From: Clostridia bacterium
Lineage (GTDB): Bacteria; Bacillota; Clostridia; Christensenellales; Aristaeellaceae
Direction: 5' to 3'
DNA: 16,110 nucleotides
Assembly: GCA_016297535.1 (NCBI GenBank)
Contig: JAEDGL010000042.1
Span: forward strand, 1-16,110
This document shows positions 1 to 8,897 of this stretch, in pieces. The position numbers and the translations under genes are program-made. Within the stretch, counting starts at the first letter, position 1. Each line of letters opens with the position of its first letter. The notes under the pieces are model-generated. The model was not told the DNA's origin. It did no database searches and saw nothing but the letters and a program-made list of their open reading frames with translations.

Positions 1-983
1 CGGCTGAGAACCGTGGTAGCGTCGAGGTGGGCGAAGGTGGTGGCGGGAGCAGGGTCGGTCAGGTCGTCCGCAGGCACGTAAACAGCCTGAACGGACGTGA
101 TGGAACCCTTCTTGGTGGAGGTAATGCGCTCCTGCAGCGCGCCCATTTCGGTGGCCAGCGTGGGCTGGTAGCCTACAGCGCTGGGCATGCGGCCCAGCAG
201 CGCGGATACCTCGGAGCCCGCCTGGGTAAAGCGGAAGATGTTATCGATAAAGAGAAGCACGTCCTGGTTTTCACGGTCGCGGTAGTATTCCGCCATCGTC
301 AGGCCGGAGAGGGCCACGCGCATACGGGCTCCCGGCGGCTCGTTCATCTGGCCGTAGACCAGCGCGGTTTTATTGATAACGCCGCTTTCCTTCATTTCGT
401 TGTACAGGTCGTTGCCCTCGCGGGTGCGTTCGCCAACGCCCGCAAAAACGGACAGGCCGCCGTGCTGCTTGGCAACGTTGTTGATCAGCTCCATGATCAG
501 CACGGTTTTGCCTACGCCCGCGCCGCCAAACAGGCCGATCTTGCCGCCCTTGGCATAGGGGGCAATCAGGTCAACCACCTTAATGCCGGTTTCCAGGATT
601 TCGGTAGAGGTTTCCTGCTCCTCGTAGGAGGGCGCAGCACGATGGATGGGCCAGCGCTCGGCACCCACGGGATCGGGCTGGTCATCGATGGCCTGGCCCA
701 GCAGGTTGAAGATGCGGCCCAGGCACTCGTTGCCAACCGGCACGGTGATGGGGCTGCCGGTGTCCACGGCGTCAAGGCCGCGCACCATGCCGTCGGTGGC
801 GTTCATGGAAATGCAGCGGACAACGTTGTCGCCCACGTGCTGAGCCACCTCGGCGACGATCTTTTTGTCGCCGTTCTGGATCTCGATGGCGGAAAGAAGC
901 TCAGGCAGCTGTCCATCCTCAAAGCGGATGTCCAGCACGGGGCCGATGACCTGAACCACCTTGCCAATGTTTTGTTTGCTCAC
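1..983 (-). CDS. atpD: F-type ATP synthase subunit beta (3' end cut by window edge)
   Basis: This is the catalytic beta subunit of the F1 head, which makes ATP from ADP and phosphate in the alpha3beta3 ring on the cytoplasmic face of the membrane. About 327 residues from the N-terminus are present; the C-terminal part lies beyond base 1. The start is a GTG at 981-983 giving VSKQNIGKVVQVIGPVLDI, a typical beta N-terminus, with GGAG about ten bases upstream. The N-terminal beta barrel spans roughly residues 1-80. The P-loop GGAGVGKT is at about 153-160, the catalytic glutamate is in GERTREG at about 185, and the Walker B aspartate is in LLFIDNIFRF at about 247. It follows atpG by 27 bases as the eighth gene of the operon. 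The epsilon gene (atpC) would be expected next, outside the window. Identity is certain. Confidence 0.98.
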   Translation of the reverse strand, partial: MSKQNIGKVVQVIGPVLDIRFEDGQLPELLSAIEIQNGDKKIVAEVAQHVGDNVVRCISMNATDGMVRGLDAVDTGSPITVPVGNECLGRIFNLLGQAIDDQPDPVGAERWPIHRAAPSYEEQETSTEILETGIKVVDLIAPYAKGGKIGLFGGAGVGKTVLIMELINNVAKQHGGLSVFAGVGERTREGNDLYNEMKESGVINKTALVYGQMNEPPGARMRVALSGLTMAEYYRDRENQDVLLFIDNIFRFTQAGSEVSALLGRMPSAVGYQPTLATEMGALQERITSTKKGSITSVQAVYVPADDLTDPAPATTFAHLDATTVLS

Positions 984-1010
984 GTTGGTAGTACTCCTTT
1001 CGCGTCGCCG

Positions 1011-1859
1011 TTACTGTTCTGCGCCGGCCACGATCTCCGTGATCTCCTGGGTGATGGCGCCCTGACGGGCACGGTTGAACTTGAGCCTGAGGTCGCTGAT
1101 CATTTCGCCGGCGTTCTTCGTGGCCGAATCCATGGCGGTGCGGCGCGCGGAAATCTCGCTGGCGAAGGAATCGCACAGGGCGCTGTACAGGCGGCCTGCC
1201 AGGTAGGCGGGCATCACCTTTTCCAGCGTTTCGGCAGGTTCAAGCTCGTAGAGCGTATCCACAGGGGCACGGGATGGGTCTTCCGCCGGTTTTTCAATGG
1301 GCAGAAGACGGTCCACCTTTACTTCCTGACTCATCATGGACAGGAAGGAGGTGTAAACGAGCCACAATTCATCGTATGTCTGGGAAAGAAAGCCGTTGAT
1401 CAGCAGCTCCGCCAGCTTGTGACAGGTGCCGACCGTGATACCCTCCACGCGGGTATACTCATCCGTCAGGGAAGGCACGCCATAGCGGTGAAAACGCTCC
1501 ACCGCCTTGCGGCCCATGGGCAGCACGCAATAATCAGCGTCCTGCGCATGCGCGGCAACGGCCTTGAACACATTGGCGTTGTAGCCGCCGGCCAGTCCGC
1601 GGTCGCCCGCAATCACGATGTAGCAGCGGCGCCTGACCGGCCGGGGATGAACGAAGGGCACGGTTCCATCATCACACTTCATCGCTGCGGCGGAGATGGC
1701 CTCCTGCGCGATGGCGGTGAAGGGTTTGCTGTTTTCCATGCGCTCCTTGGCGCGGCGAAGTTTGGAGGTTGCAACAAGCTGCATCGCTTTGGTAATCTGC
1801 ATGGTGCTTTCCACGCTCTTGATGCGAAGCTTGATGTCTTTCATGGACGCTCCGGCCAT
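1011..1859 (-). CDS. atpG: F-type ATP synthase subunit gamma
   Basis: This is the central stalk subunit that rotates inside the alpha3beta3 head and transmits torque from the c-ring. The protein has 282 residues, close to the usual length. The N-terminal helix reads MKDIKLRIKSVESTMQITKAMQLVA. The C-terminal helix, from about residue 235, contains SEISARRTAMDSATKNAGEM and LNRARQ-like LKFNRARQGAITQEITEI, both family hallmarks. The middle carries the Rossmann-like segment IVIAGDRGLAGGYNANV at about residues 82-98. The ATG at 1857-1859 is chosen because GGAGGG lies about eight bases upstream; a second in-frame ATG five codons later (MKDIK) is possible but has no better site. It lies 16 bases after atpA and 27 bases before atpD. 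Nothing is unusual. Confidence 0.98.
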   Translation of the reverse strand: MAGASMKDIKLRIKSVESTMQITKAMQLVATSKLRRAKERMENSKPFTAIAQEAISAAAMKCDDGTVPFVHPRPVRRRCYIVIAGDRGLAGGYNANVFKAVAAHAQDADYCVLPMGRKAVERFHRYGVPSLTDEYTRVEGITVGTCHKLAELLINGFLSQTYDELWLVYTSFLSMMSQEVKVDRLLPIEKPAEDPSRAPVDTLYELEPAETLEKVMPAYLAGRLYSALCDSFASEISARRTAMDSATKNAGEMISDLRLKFNRARQGAITQEITEIVAGAEQ

Positions 1860-1875
1860 GATGTACCCTCCTTCC

Positions 1876-3390
<1,515 letters not shown>

Positions 3391-3412
3391 CGTTTCACCA
3401 GCTTTCAGTGTC

Positions 3413-3949
3413 TTACGCGCCCTGAACCATAGCGCTGTGAATGGACTTGAGACGGTTTTTCAGCGTGTTGTCGTAACGCTGGCCGTTCATTTCCAGCAGT
3501 ACGCCGCCCATCAGGGCCGCGTCTGTTTTTTCGTTGAGCACAACCAGCTTGCCCGTCATGGAAGAGAGCTTTTCGCGCATGCGGGCGCGCTGCTCATCAT
3601 CCAGCGGCACGGCCGTTGTTACGGTAGCCTCCACAATGCCGTGCTCCTGGTTGTAAAGCGCCTTGAAGGCGGAAAGACAACCTTCATATTCATGCAGCGC
3701 GCAGCGCTCGCATAAAATTTTGAGAAAGTTGAGCAGGTAGGGATGGATCTGGCCGCGCAAAACGCTGTCCAAAATCTGCACACGTTCTTCCTTGCTCAGC
3801 GACATATTGCTCAAAAGCCGTACAAAGTCCGGCTGCTCACGAAACAGGCTCCTGAGAGAGAGCAGCTGATCAAGCACCTCGCGGCTGATGTTTTCCTCCT
3901 CCGCCAGGGCATACAGGCCGTCGCCGTATTCACGAGCCAGTTCTGTCAC
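3413..3949 (-). CDS. atpH: F-type ATP synthase subunit delta
   Basis: This is the peripheral stator subunit that joins the top of the alpha3beta3 head to the b-subunit stalk. It has 178 residues, normal for the OSCP/delta family. The N-terminal helical domain (REYGDGLYALAEEE... LSNMSLSKEERVQILDSVL) covers about residues 6-65. The C-terminal domain carries the signature GKLVVLNEKTDAALMGGVLLEMNGQRYDNTLKNRL at about 131-167. The start is a GTG at 3947-3949 that overlaps the TGA stop of atpF as GTGA. The upstream ribosome site is weak (GGTGA), so translational coupling to atpF is the likely control. An ATG start with a better site was not seen nearby. Confidence 0.95.
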   Translation of the reverse strand: MTELAREYGDGLYALAEEENISREVLDQLLSLRSLFREQPDFVRLLSNMSLSKEERVQILDSVLRGQIHPYLLNFLKILCERCALHEYEGCLSAFKALYNQEHGIVEATVTTAVPLDDEQRARMREKLSSMTGKLVVLNEKTDAALMGGVLLEMNGQRYDNTLKNRLKSIHSAMVQGA

Positions 3950-4455
3950 TTGTCTTCACCAACGTTCTTGATGAATTCGTCCACAAAGGAGTCGTGATCC
4001 TCCTTGTGTACCTCGCGCTGCACAACCTTGGAGGCAATGCTCACAGCGATATCGCTGATTTCGCTGCGAACATCCATCAGCATCTGCCTGCGCTCCATGG
4101 AGATTTCTTCCTCGGCCTTCTGCTTGATGCGGCTGGCCTGCGCGTTTGCGTCGCTCAGGATCGAATCGCCCTTGCGCTGGGCGGTCTGCACGGCATTTTT
4201 CACAATGCCGTCCGCTTCCTCGCGGGCGGTGGCCAGACGGTTTTCATATTCCTGCTTCATGCCGCTGGCGGCCTTGCGGTCGCTCTCGGCGTCGCCGTAC
4301 AGCTTGTCCACCTGCGCCTGGCGCTGGGCAAACACGGCCTGCACGGGCTTGAAAAGAAACTTTTTCAGAACCAGAAAAATGATCAGCAGATTGGCAAGCG
4401 AGATGAGGATCTGCCAAAGGTTAACGGAAATGATATCCAATGACTGTACGCTCAT
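3946..4455 (-). CDS. atpF: F-type ATP synthase subunit b
   Basis: This is the membrane-anchored stator stalk of the Fo part. It has 169 residues. One N-terminal transmembrane helix (about residues 12-33, LWQILISLANLLIIFLVLKKF) is followed by a long charged helix rich in Ala, Glu, Lys, Arg and Gln, which forms the coiled-coil dimer. Only one b-type gene is present between atpE and atpH, so the stalk is predicted to be a homodimer rather than a b/b' pair. The ATG at 4453-4455 has AAAGG about nine bases upstream. The last bases overlap the atpH start. The C-terminal segment (VSIASKVVQREVHKEDHDSFVDEFIKNVGE) is the delta-contacting region typical of Firmicutes b subunits. Confidence 0.96.
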   Translation of the reverse strand: MSVQSLDIISVNLWQILISLANLLIIFLVLKKFLFKPVQAVFAQRQAQVDKLYGDAESDRKAASGMKQEYENRLATAREEADGIVKNAVQTAQRKGDSILSDANAQASRIKQKAEEEISMERRQMLMDVRSEISDIAVSIASKVVQREVHKEDHDSFVDEFIKNVGEDK

Positions 4456-4485
4456 TGCTATTGCCTTTCTATGTGCACGGTGGAA

Positions 4486-4773
4486 TTACTTGCCAACGGC
4501 CTTCAGCAGCAGGTTGACAAAGGTGCTGGGAGCCACGAAAATCAGCAGAATGCCAATAACCAGGCCGTAGATACCGGTGGTTTCGGCGATGGCGCAGCCC
4601 ATGATCATGGTAGAGGTAACAGCGCCCTTGCTTTCGGGCTGACGGCCGATGGCTTCGCAGGCCTTGGAAACGGCCTGGCCTTCACCGATACCGGGGCCGA
4701 TACCGGTAACAACGGCAATACCAGCGCCCAGTGCGCAACCAGCGAGCATGATACCAATAGCGAGTTCCAACAT
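4486..4773 (-). CDS. atpE: F-type ATP synthase subunit c (probable Na+-type, two-carboxylate)
   Basis: This is the rotor-ring proteolipid that carries the coupling ion through the membrane. The protein has 95 residues in two hydrophobic hairpin helices joined by the polar loop around GRQPESKG (about 43-50). The start is the ATG at 4771-4773, preceded by AAGGAGGA eight bases upstream; an upstream in-frame TTG overlaps that ribosome site and is not used here. The ion-binding glutamate is E64 in the motif AETTGIY (63-69). In helix 1 the motif PGIGEG places E31 where Ilyobacter c has its Na+-binding Gln32. Thr65, Thr66 and Tyr69 fit the Na+ ligand set. A two-carboxylate site has been described for Fusobacterium nucleatum c-rings. 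Na+ coupling here is inferred from these residues. Confidence 0.97.
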   Translation of the reverse strand: MLELAIGIMLAGCALGAGIAVVTGIGPGIGEGQAVSKACEAIGRQPESKGAVTSTMIMGCAIAETTGIYGLVIGILLIFVAPSTFVNLLLKAVGK

Positions 4774-4804
4774 GATAAGTTCCTCCTTCAATTAGGGTCG
4801 TTGT

Positions 4805-5701
4805 TTATGCTGCATGCAAAGCTTTGTTTCTGCGCTTTGCCTGACGCCGTTCATAAGCTTCCTCGGGGAAGTTGAGAGAAATGTTGAGCATGGTGAGCAT
4901 TGCAAAGATGAACGCCTGCATCAAACCGCTGAAAATATCAAAATACAGGGAAAGCACCGCGGGAAGACCCACCTGCAGGAAGGGGATTTCGCCCAGAAAT
5001 CCGGGCAGCCAGCCAAGGATCAGGGCCGAAAGGTTTTGCAGCGCATAGGCCACCAGCGTGGAGATTACCGCGCCGGAAAGCACGTTGCCGTAATGACGGA
5101 AGGACATGGAAACGGGCGTTGCAAATTCACCGATGATATTGCAGGGCAAAAACAGCGGTACCGGCTCCAGATACCCCTTGAGGTAGTTGAGCAGGCCACC
5201 CTTGAGCTTGTAGTAGGTGATCAGGATAAACACAAGGATCGCCCAGCCCGCCACGATGTTCATATCCGAGGTGGGCGAGTACAGCCCGACCAGGCACGCC
5301 AGGCTGGAAAAGGCGGAAAGCGCCATAATGGAGGCAATGAAGGGAGCATAGCCCGCAAAGCGCGGCCCCATGTTTTCATCCACCAGCCCCTGGACCTTTT
5401 CCACAATCCATTCCGCGGCCAGCTGGCGCTTGGAGTGGGGTACAACGGCAATGCCGTGGGTCAGATACAGGCACAGGCCGGTAATGGCGATCATTACCAG
5501 CACTGAAACAAGCTGCGACTCGGTAATGGGCAGATCCATCAGCGGCATGGGAATGGTAAAATACACCTGCGCGCCCGTAATGGAAATACCCTCGCTGACC
5601 GGGCTTGTAAGCACCGAAACCGCAATGCCCGCCACAAACGGCAGAATGATCATGGCAAGCAGCAACAGATCAACGATTTTGAATCGAACCTCTTTTTTCA
5701 T
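4805..5701 (-). CDS. atpB: F-type ATP synthase subunit a
   Basis: This is the stationary membrane subunit that provides the ion access channels next to the c-ring. It has 298 residues with about six predicted membrane segments (roughly 10-31, 61-82, 119-141, 148-165, 205-232 and 245-275). The essential stator arginine is R202 in SFRHYGNVLSG; many relatives have RLFGN, so RHY is a variation around an intact Arg-Gly-Asn core. Upstream lies the conserved NIIGEFATPVS motif (188-198) and downstream the helix with Q262 (GLMQAFIFAMLT). The ATG at 5699-5701 has AAGGAGGG eleven bases upstream, and that ribosome site lies within the last codons of the preceding atpI-like gene. The atpE start is 31 bases downstream of the stop. 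Confidence 0.97.
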   Translation of the reverse strand: MKKEVRFKIVDLLLLAMIILPFVAGIAVSVLTSPVSEGISITGAQVYFTIPMPLMDLPITESQLVSVLVMIAITGLCLYLTHGIAVVPHSKRQLAAEWIVEKVQGLVDENMGPRFAGYAPFIASIMALSAFSSLACLVGLYSPTSDMNIVAGWAILVFILITYYKLKGGLLNYLKGYLEPVPLFLPCNIIGEFATPVSMSFRHYGNVLSGAVISTLVAYALQNLSALILGWLPGFLGEIPFLQVGLPAVLSLYFDIFSGLMQAFIFAMLTMLNISLNFPEEAYERRQAKRRNKALHAA

Positions 5702-5707
5702 ACAGGC

Positions 5708-6205
5708 TCAGCCCTCCTTGCGATGGGATTGCGTAAAATTCCACAGGTAAATGATCAATTGCGGAAAAAGAAAGGGAACCAGCGTTGCCACCGGGTGAAA
5801 CACGGATACCGTAACGCCGATGATGGCAGTTGCTGCCAGCATGAGCATGCGCAGGGTATAGGAAGTTTGCATGCCGCGCTTGGCCTGGCGAATTTCCGGC
5901 GTATCGGCGCTGGCGTCCTGCTTTTGCTCTTGATTGGCCTCTTCGCTTTCCTCACGTGCATCCTTTTCGGCGAAGGATTCCATCTGCACGCCGTTCATCT
6001 TTTCGGCGGCCTGCTGCACACTTACGGCCAGCAGAAAAAAGTTGCCCGTGGCTGCAGCCGCGCCCAGAAGAGCGCCCCAGAGAACCGTGAGATCAAAACG
6101 ACCGATGACAATAAAAACCACAATCATGATCGCCGTAAGAATCAGCGTTCCGTACGCGATCCGGCGGGTTTCCTGCTTGACGGCCGGTTGCAGTTTTATC
6201 AACAA
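5708..6205 (-). CDS. atpI: ATP synthase subunit I-like membrane protein
   Basis: First gene of the atp operon. AtpI-family proteins are small membrane proteins that help assemble the c-ring, or are linked to Mg2+ supply; they are not part of the final enzyme. The sequence shows four likely membrane helices, numbered here from an upstream in-frame TTG at 6212-6214: about 20-38, 43-66, 118-138 and 140-160. Between helices 2 and 3 is a hydrophilic linker of about 45 residues, very rich in Glu, Gln, Asp and Lys (around 80-108), longer than the short loop usual in the family. The start is uncertain. The TTG at 6212-6214 sits directly against GAAAGG, so the TTG at 6203-6205 with nine-base spacing is preferred here; the next codon is also TTG. 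Assignment rests on topology and position, so the symbol is tentative. Confidence 0.8.
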   Translation of the reverse strand: MLIKLQPAVKQETRRIAYGTLILTAIMIVVFIVIGRFDLTVLWGALLGAAAATGNFFLLAVSVQQAAEKMNGVQMESFAEKDAREESEEANQEQKQDASADTPEIRQAKRGMQTSYTLRMLMLAATAIIGVTVSVFHPVATLVPFLFPQLIIYLWNFTQSHRKEG

Positions 6206-6230
6206 AATCGCCAACCTTTCTCAAGTTAAT

Positions 6231-6258
6231 ATTCTAATAGGAAAACATCGATTGTCAA
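6231..6258 (-). promoter_or_regulatory. Promoter of the atp operon
   Basis: On the minus strand a perfect -35 box TTGACA (6253-6258) is followed after 16 bases by TAGAAT (6231-6236). Transcription should start near 6224, giving a very short leader before the first atp gene. This favours the downstream TTG start of that gene. It is the only strong promoter seen upstream of the eight-gene operon. Confidence 0.75.
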
Positions 6259-6302
6259 GGGAGATTTACTGGTTGCAGGGATGTCCAAAAATGCCATTGA
6301 TT

Positions 6303-6335
6303 GACAAACAAAAGACAAACGAACGACAATTGAAA
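6303..6335 (+). repeat. 11-base phased direct repeats beginning GACAA
   Basis: Three consecutive 11-base units start at 6303 (GACAAACAAAA), 6314 (GACAAACGAAC) and 6325 (GACAATTGAAA). The spacing equals one helical turn. They lie between the divergent atp and ABC-exporter promoters, about 30-60 bases upstream of the latter's -35 box. Direct repeats at this spacing are typical of tandem activator sites, but no regulator gene is visible. A TTGACA at 6301-6306 with GACAAT at 6325-6330 could also act as a weak second promoter. Confidence 0.4.
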
Positions 6336-6365
6336 CACAGATCTGCGGAAAACAGACAAAATCAC

Positions 6366-6394
6366 TTTCCATAGATGGGAAAGAAGGTTATACT
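6366..6394 (+). promoter_or_regulatory. Probable promoter of the ABC exporter genes
   Basis: TTTCCA (6366-6371) and TATACT (6389-6394) are separated by 17 bases. The start of transcription would be near 6401. The GGGAGGGG ribosome site follows at about 6411-6418, so the leader is short. Confidence 0.55.
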
Positions 6395-6425
6395 GTATGC
6401 ACTTCATACAGGGAGGGGCAGGAAA

Positions 6426-7148
6426 ATGATCTGTTTTGAAAATGTCAGCAAAAGCTATAACGGCGGGCGGGTAAAGGCTGTCGACCGGCTGAGCATGGAG
6501 ATTGGGCAGGGAAAGGTGTTTGCCTTTATCGGCCCGAACGGCGCTGGCAAATCCACCGCCATCAAGCTGATGACCGGCATCCTTTCGCCGGATGAGGGAC
6601 GCGTATGCCTGGACGGCATCGATATGGCAAAGGATCCGATTGCGGCCAAGCATACCTTCGGCTTTGTGCCGGATACCTTTGACATGTACGAGCGCCTGAC
6701 AGGGGTTGAGTATCTGAATTTTCTGGGCGATCTATACGGCGTGAGCGCCCCGGACCGCAAACGCCACATGGAAAAATACCTCGCGCTGTTTTCGCTGGAG
6801 GACGCCGCGTATCAGCAGATCCGCAGCTACTCCCACGGCATGAAGCAGAAGCTGGCCATCACCGGCGCGCTCATTCATGATCCGTCCATCTGGGTGCTGG
6901 ATGAGCCCATGGTGGGTCTGGATCCGCAAAGCGTGTTCTTTTTGAAGGAGGAAATGCGCAGGCATGCCGATGCGGGCAAAACCGTCTTCTTTTCCACCCA
7001 TGTGCTGGATGTGGCCGAGCGTTTGTGCGACGAGGTAGGTATCATCAAGCGCGGGCACTTGATTGCCAAGGGCACGCTGGAGGAGCTGCGCGGCGGCGCG
7101 GATGCAAGCCTTGAGGAACTCTTTCTGGAGCTTGTGGAGGAGGCGTAA
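6426..7148 (+). CDS. ABC exporter ATP-binding subunit
   Basis: This is a cytoplasmic ATPase that powers an ABC-2-type exporter, paired with the permease encoded directly downstream. It has 240 residues. The Walker A motif GPNGAGKST is at 36-44, the signature YSHGMKQKL at about 135-143, Walker B with the catalytic glutamate in IWVLDEP at about 155-161, and the switch histidine in STHVLD at about 192. The Q-loop position reads FGFVPD, with Asp instead of Gln, as is common in this exporter class. The ATG at 6426 is chosen over an upstream in-frame ATG because GGGAGGGG lies eight bases before it and the protein then begins with the family-typical MICFENVSKSYNG. Only two bases separate it from the permease gene. 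The substrate cannot be told from sequence. Confidence 0.93.
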   Translation: MICFENVSKSYNGGRVKAVDRLSMEIGQGKVFAFIGPNGAGKSTAIKLMTGILSPDEGRVCLDGIDMAKDPIAAKHTFGFVPDTFDMYERLTGVEYLNFLGDLYGVSAPDRKRHMEKYLALFSLEDAAYQQIRSYSHGMKQKLAITGALIHDPSIWVLDEPMVGLDPQSVFFLKEEMRRHADAGKTVFFSTHVLDVAERLCDEVGIIKRGHLIAKGTLEELRGGADASLEELFLELVEEA

Positions 7149-7150
7149 CG

Positions 7151-8809
7151 ATGCTTGCATACTGGAAAATGCTGTGGCTGAACCGCCTGGCCTTTCTGAG
7201 AACCAAAAGCTGGACGGCCGGACCCGAAGGACAATGGAAACGCTGGCTGGGCTATGCCCTGATCGGGTTGCTTGCCGCAGCCGTTTACGCCCTGCTGATT
7301 GCGCTGGAAATGCTGGTGTATACCGCGGCCAGCCACATTGGCGATCCCGGGGCGGCAATGGCGCTGGCGTTTTTTAGCTGCACGCTGATTACGCTGATTT
7401 ACAGCTTCTTTTCGGTAACCGGCCATCTGTTCTTTGGCAAGGACACAGCGTTTCTTGCCGCGCTGCCCATTCGTTCGCGGGATGTGATGGGGGTTAAACT
7501 TTGCAATGTGCTGCTGGGGGAAACGGGTCTGGCGTTGGCCGTGTGCGTGCCGCTGATTGTTCGCCACGGCATGGCAACCGGCGCGCCCTGGGGATACTAT
7601 GCGCGCGCCTTGCTGGATACCCTTGTTCTGCCGGGGATTCCGGTGGCGCTGACGGCGGCGCTGTCCTTTGTGCTGATTCGCCTGAGCGCGCTCTGGAAAC
7701 GTCGCGAGGGTGTTACCACCATTGTTTCTTTCCTGTTTATGGCGCTGATTATCGCCGGTGAAATGGCGCTTACGATAAATGTGGAGGAGGAAGAGATGAG
7801 CGCGGCCATCATGGGGCTGCTGTTTGGCCGCGCATCCATCAGCCGCCTGATGATGAATTTGTATCCTCCTCTGAGATGGCTGATGAACGGGCTGACGGGT
7901 TGGGGCAGCGCGCTGCTGTTTGCCGGCGTATCCATCGGCGCGATCGCGCTGGTGATAGCCCTGTTCGGCGGCAGCTATATGGAGCTTGCCATCAGGCAGG
8001 CGGAAATCCGCAGGCGCGAAAACGCGGGCGCACGCAGAAAAAGGGGAGAGCTGCGCGTGCGCAGTCCCTTCTGGGCGCTGTACCGTCAGGAAATGAAGGA
8101 GGTCATCACCGTACCTGCCTACGCCACCAACTGTCTGGCGGGAGCGGTGATGTTTCCGGCCATTCTGATCATCATGGCCATTGCCGTCAAAAGCGGACAG
8201 GCCGGGCCCGCGCTCAGCCTGATTACGGAAATGCTGGATCCTGTGCTGTACCTGGCGATCGCCACGGGCGTGCTTTCGATTACCTGTATCATGAACATGG
8301 CCATTCCCACCGCCGTTTCCAGAGAGGGCGCGCGCCATGAGATGCGCCGCACCTATCCCGTGCACGGCAGGGTGCAGCTGGGCGCAAAGCTGCTGATGGG
8401 GCTTACGTACAACGTGGTTACTGCCGCGCTGTGCGCTGTTGTGCTGTGCGTGACGCTGCCCGCCTTTGTATGGGAAACGCTTGTTGCCCTGGTTGCTTCG
8501 CAGCTCTTTTCGCTGCTGTGGTCGCTGATCGGTCTCATGATTGACGTGCTTCGCCCCAGGCTTTACTGGAAAACGGAAACCGAAGCCGTTAAGCAAAGCG
8601 TAAACGCCATGCTCGTCATGCTGGCGGGCCTTGGCATAATGCTGGTTCTGGCGGGCGTCGCGCTGCTGTGCTGGCGGATGAACGTGCCCGTAATGCTTGG
8701 CATAGGGGCAGACATTGTGCTGCTGGCCATTGGCTGCGTGCTTTTGTGGAAATGGCTTGCAACGCAGGGGGCAAGGATCTATAGTTTTAAGGAATTTTCA
8801 AATTTATAA
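7151..8809 (+). CDS. ABC exporter permease, 12 predicted membrane helices
   Basis: This is the membrane partner of the ATPase encoded two bases upstream, with a GGAGGAGG ribosome site in the end of that gene. The 552-residue protein has about twelve hydrophobic segments in two groups of six (roughly residues 33-273 and 327-533), joined by a basic stretch (about 280-303, IRRRENAGARRKRGE). Each half has a similar motif after its second helix: GKDTAFLAALPIRSRDVMGVKL and SREGARHEMRRTYPVHGRVQL. This suggests a permease made by internal duplication, so a single chain could pair with two ATPase copies. Such fused exporters of Firmicutes are poorly characterised; some relatives act on peptides or antibiotics. 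Substrate and exact family are not assigned. No clear terminator follows the stop codon. Confidence 0.85.
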   Translation: MLAYWKMLWLNRLAFLRTKSWTAGPEGQWKRWLGYALIGLLAAAVYALLIALEMLVYTAASHIGDPGAAMALAFFSCTLITLIYSFFSVTGHLFFGKDTAFLAALPIRSRDVMGVKLCNVLLGETGLALAVCVPLIVRHGMATGAPWGYYARALLDTLVLPGIPVALTAALSFVLIRLSALWKRREGVTTIVSFLFMALIIAGEMALTINVEEEEMSAAIMGLLFGRASISRLMMNLYPPLRWLMNGLTGWGSALLFAGVSIGAIALVIALFGGSYMELAIRQAEIRRRENAGARRKRGELRVRSPFWALYRQEMKEVITVPAYATNCLAGAVMFPAILIIMAIAVKSGQAGPALSLITEMLDPVLYLAIATGVLSITCIMNMAIPTAVSREGARHEMRRTYPVHGRVQLGAKLLMGLTYNVVTAALCAVVLCVTLPAFVWETLVALVASQLFSLLWSLIGLMIDVLRPRLYWKTETEAVKQSVNAMLVMLAGLGIMLVLAGVALLCWRMNVPVMLGIGADIVLLAIGCVLLWKWLATQGARIYSFKEFSNL

Positions 8810-8849
8810 ACAAAATATTACAAAAATGCGTGCATTCTTCCGAATTTTG

Positions 8850-8858
8850 TGATATACT
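8850..8858 (+). promoter_or_regulatory. Extended -10 promoter of the methyltransferase gene
   Basis: TGATATACT at 8850-8858 is a TGn-TATACT extended -10 element in an AT-rich gap. There is no good -35 box at the right distance. Transcription would start near 8865, followed by AGGAGGG at 8886-8892. Confidence 0.5.
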
Positions 8859-8897
8859 GTTCCAGTATCAGATCAGAATTGGCTCAGGAGGGTACGC

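Noticed and set aside
6875..8596. A 573-codon minus-strand frame opposite the ABC exporter genes
   Set aside because: Its composition is rich in Gln, His and Arg, it has no recognisable domain, and it is antisense to a clear ATPase and permease.
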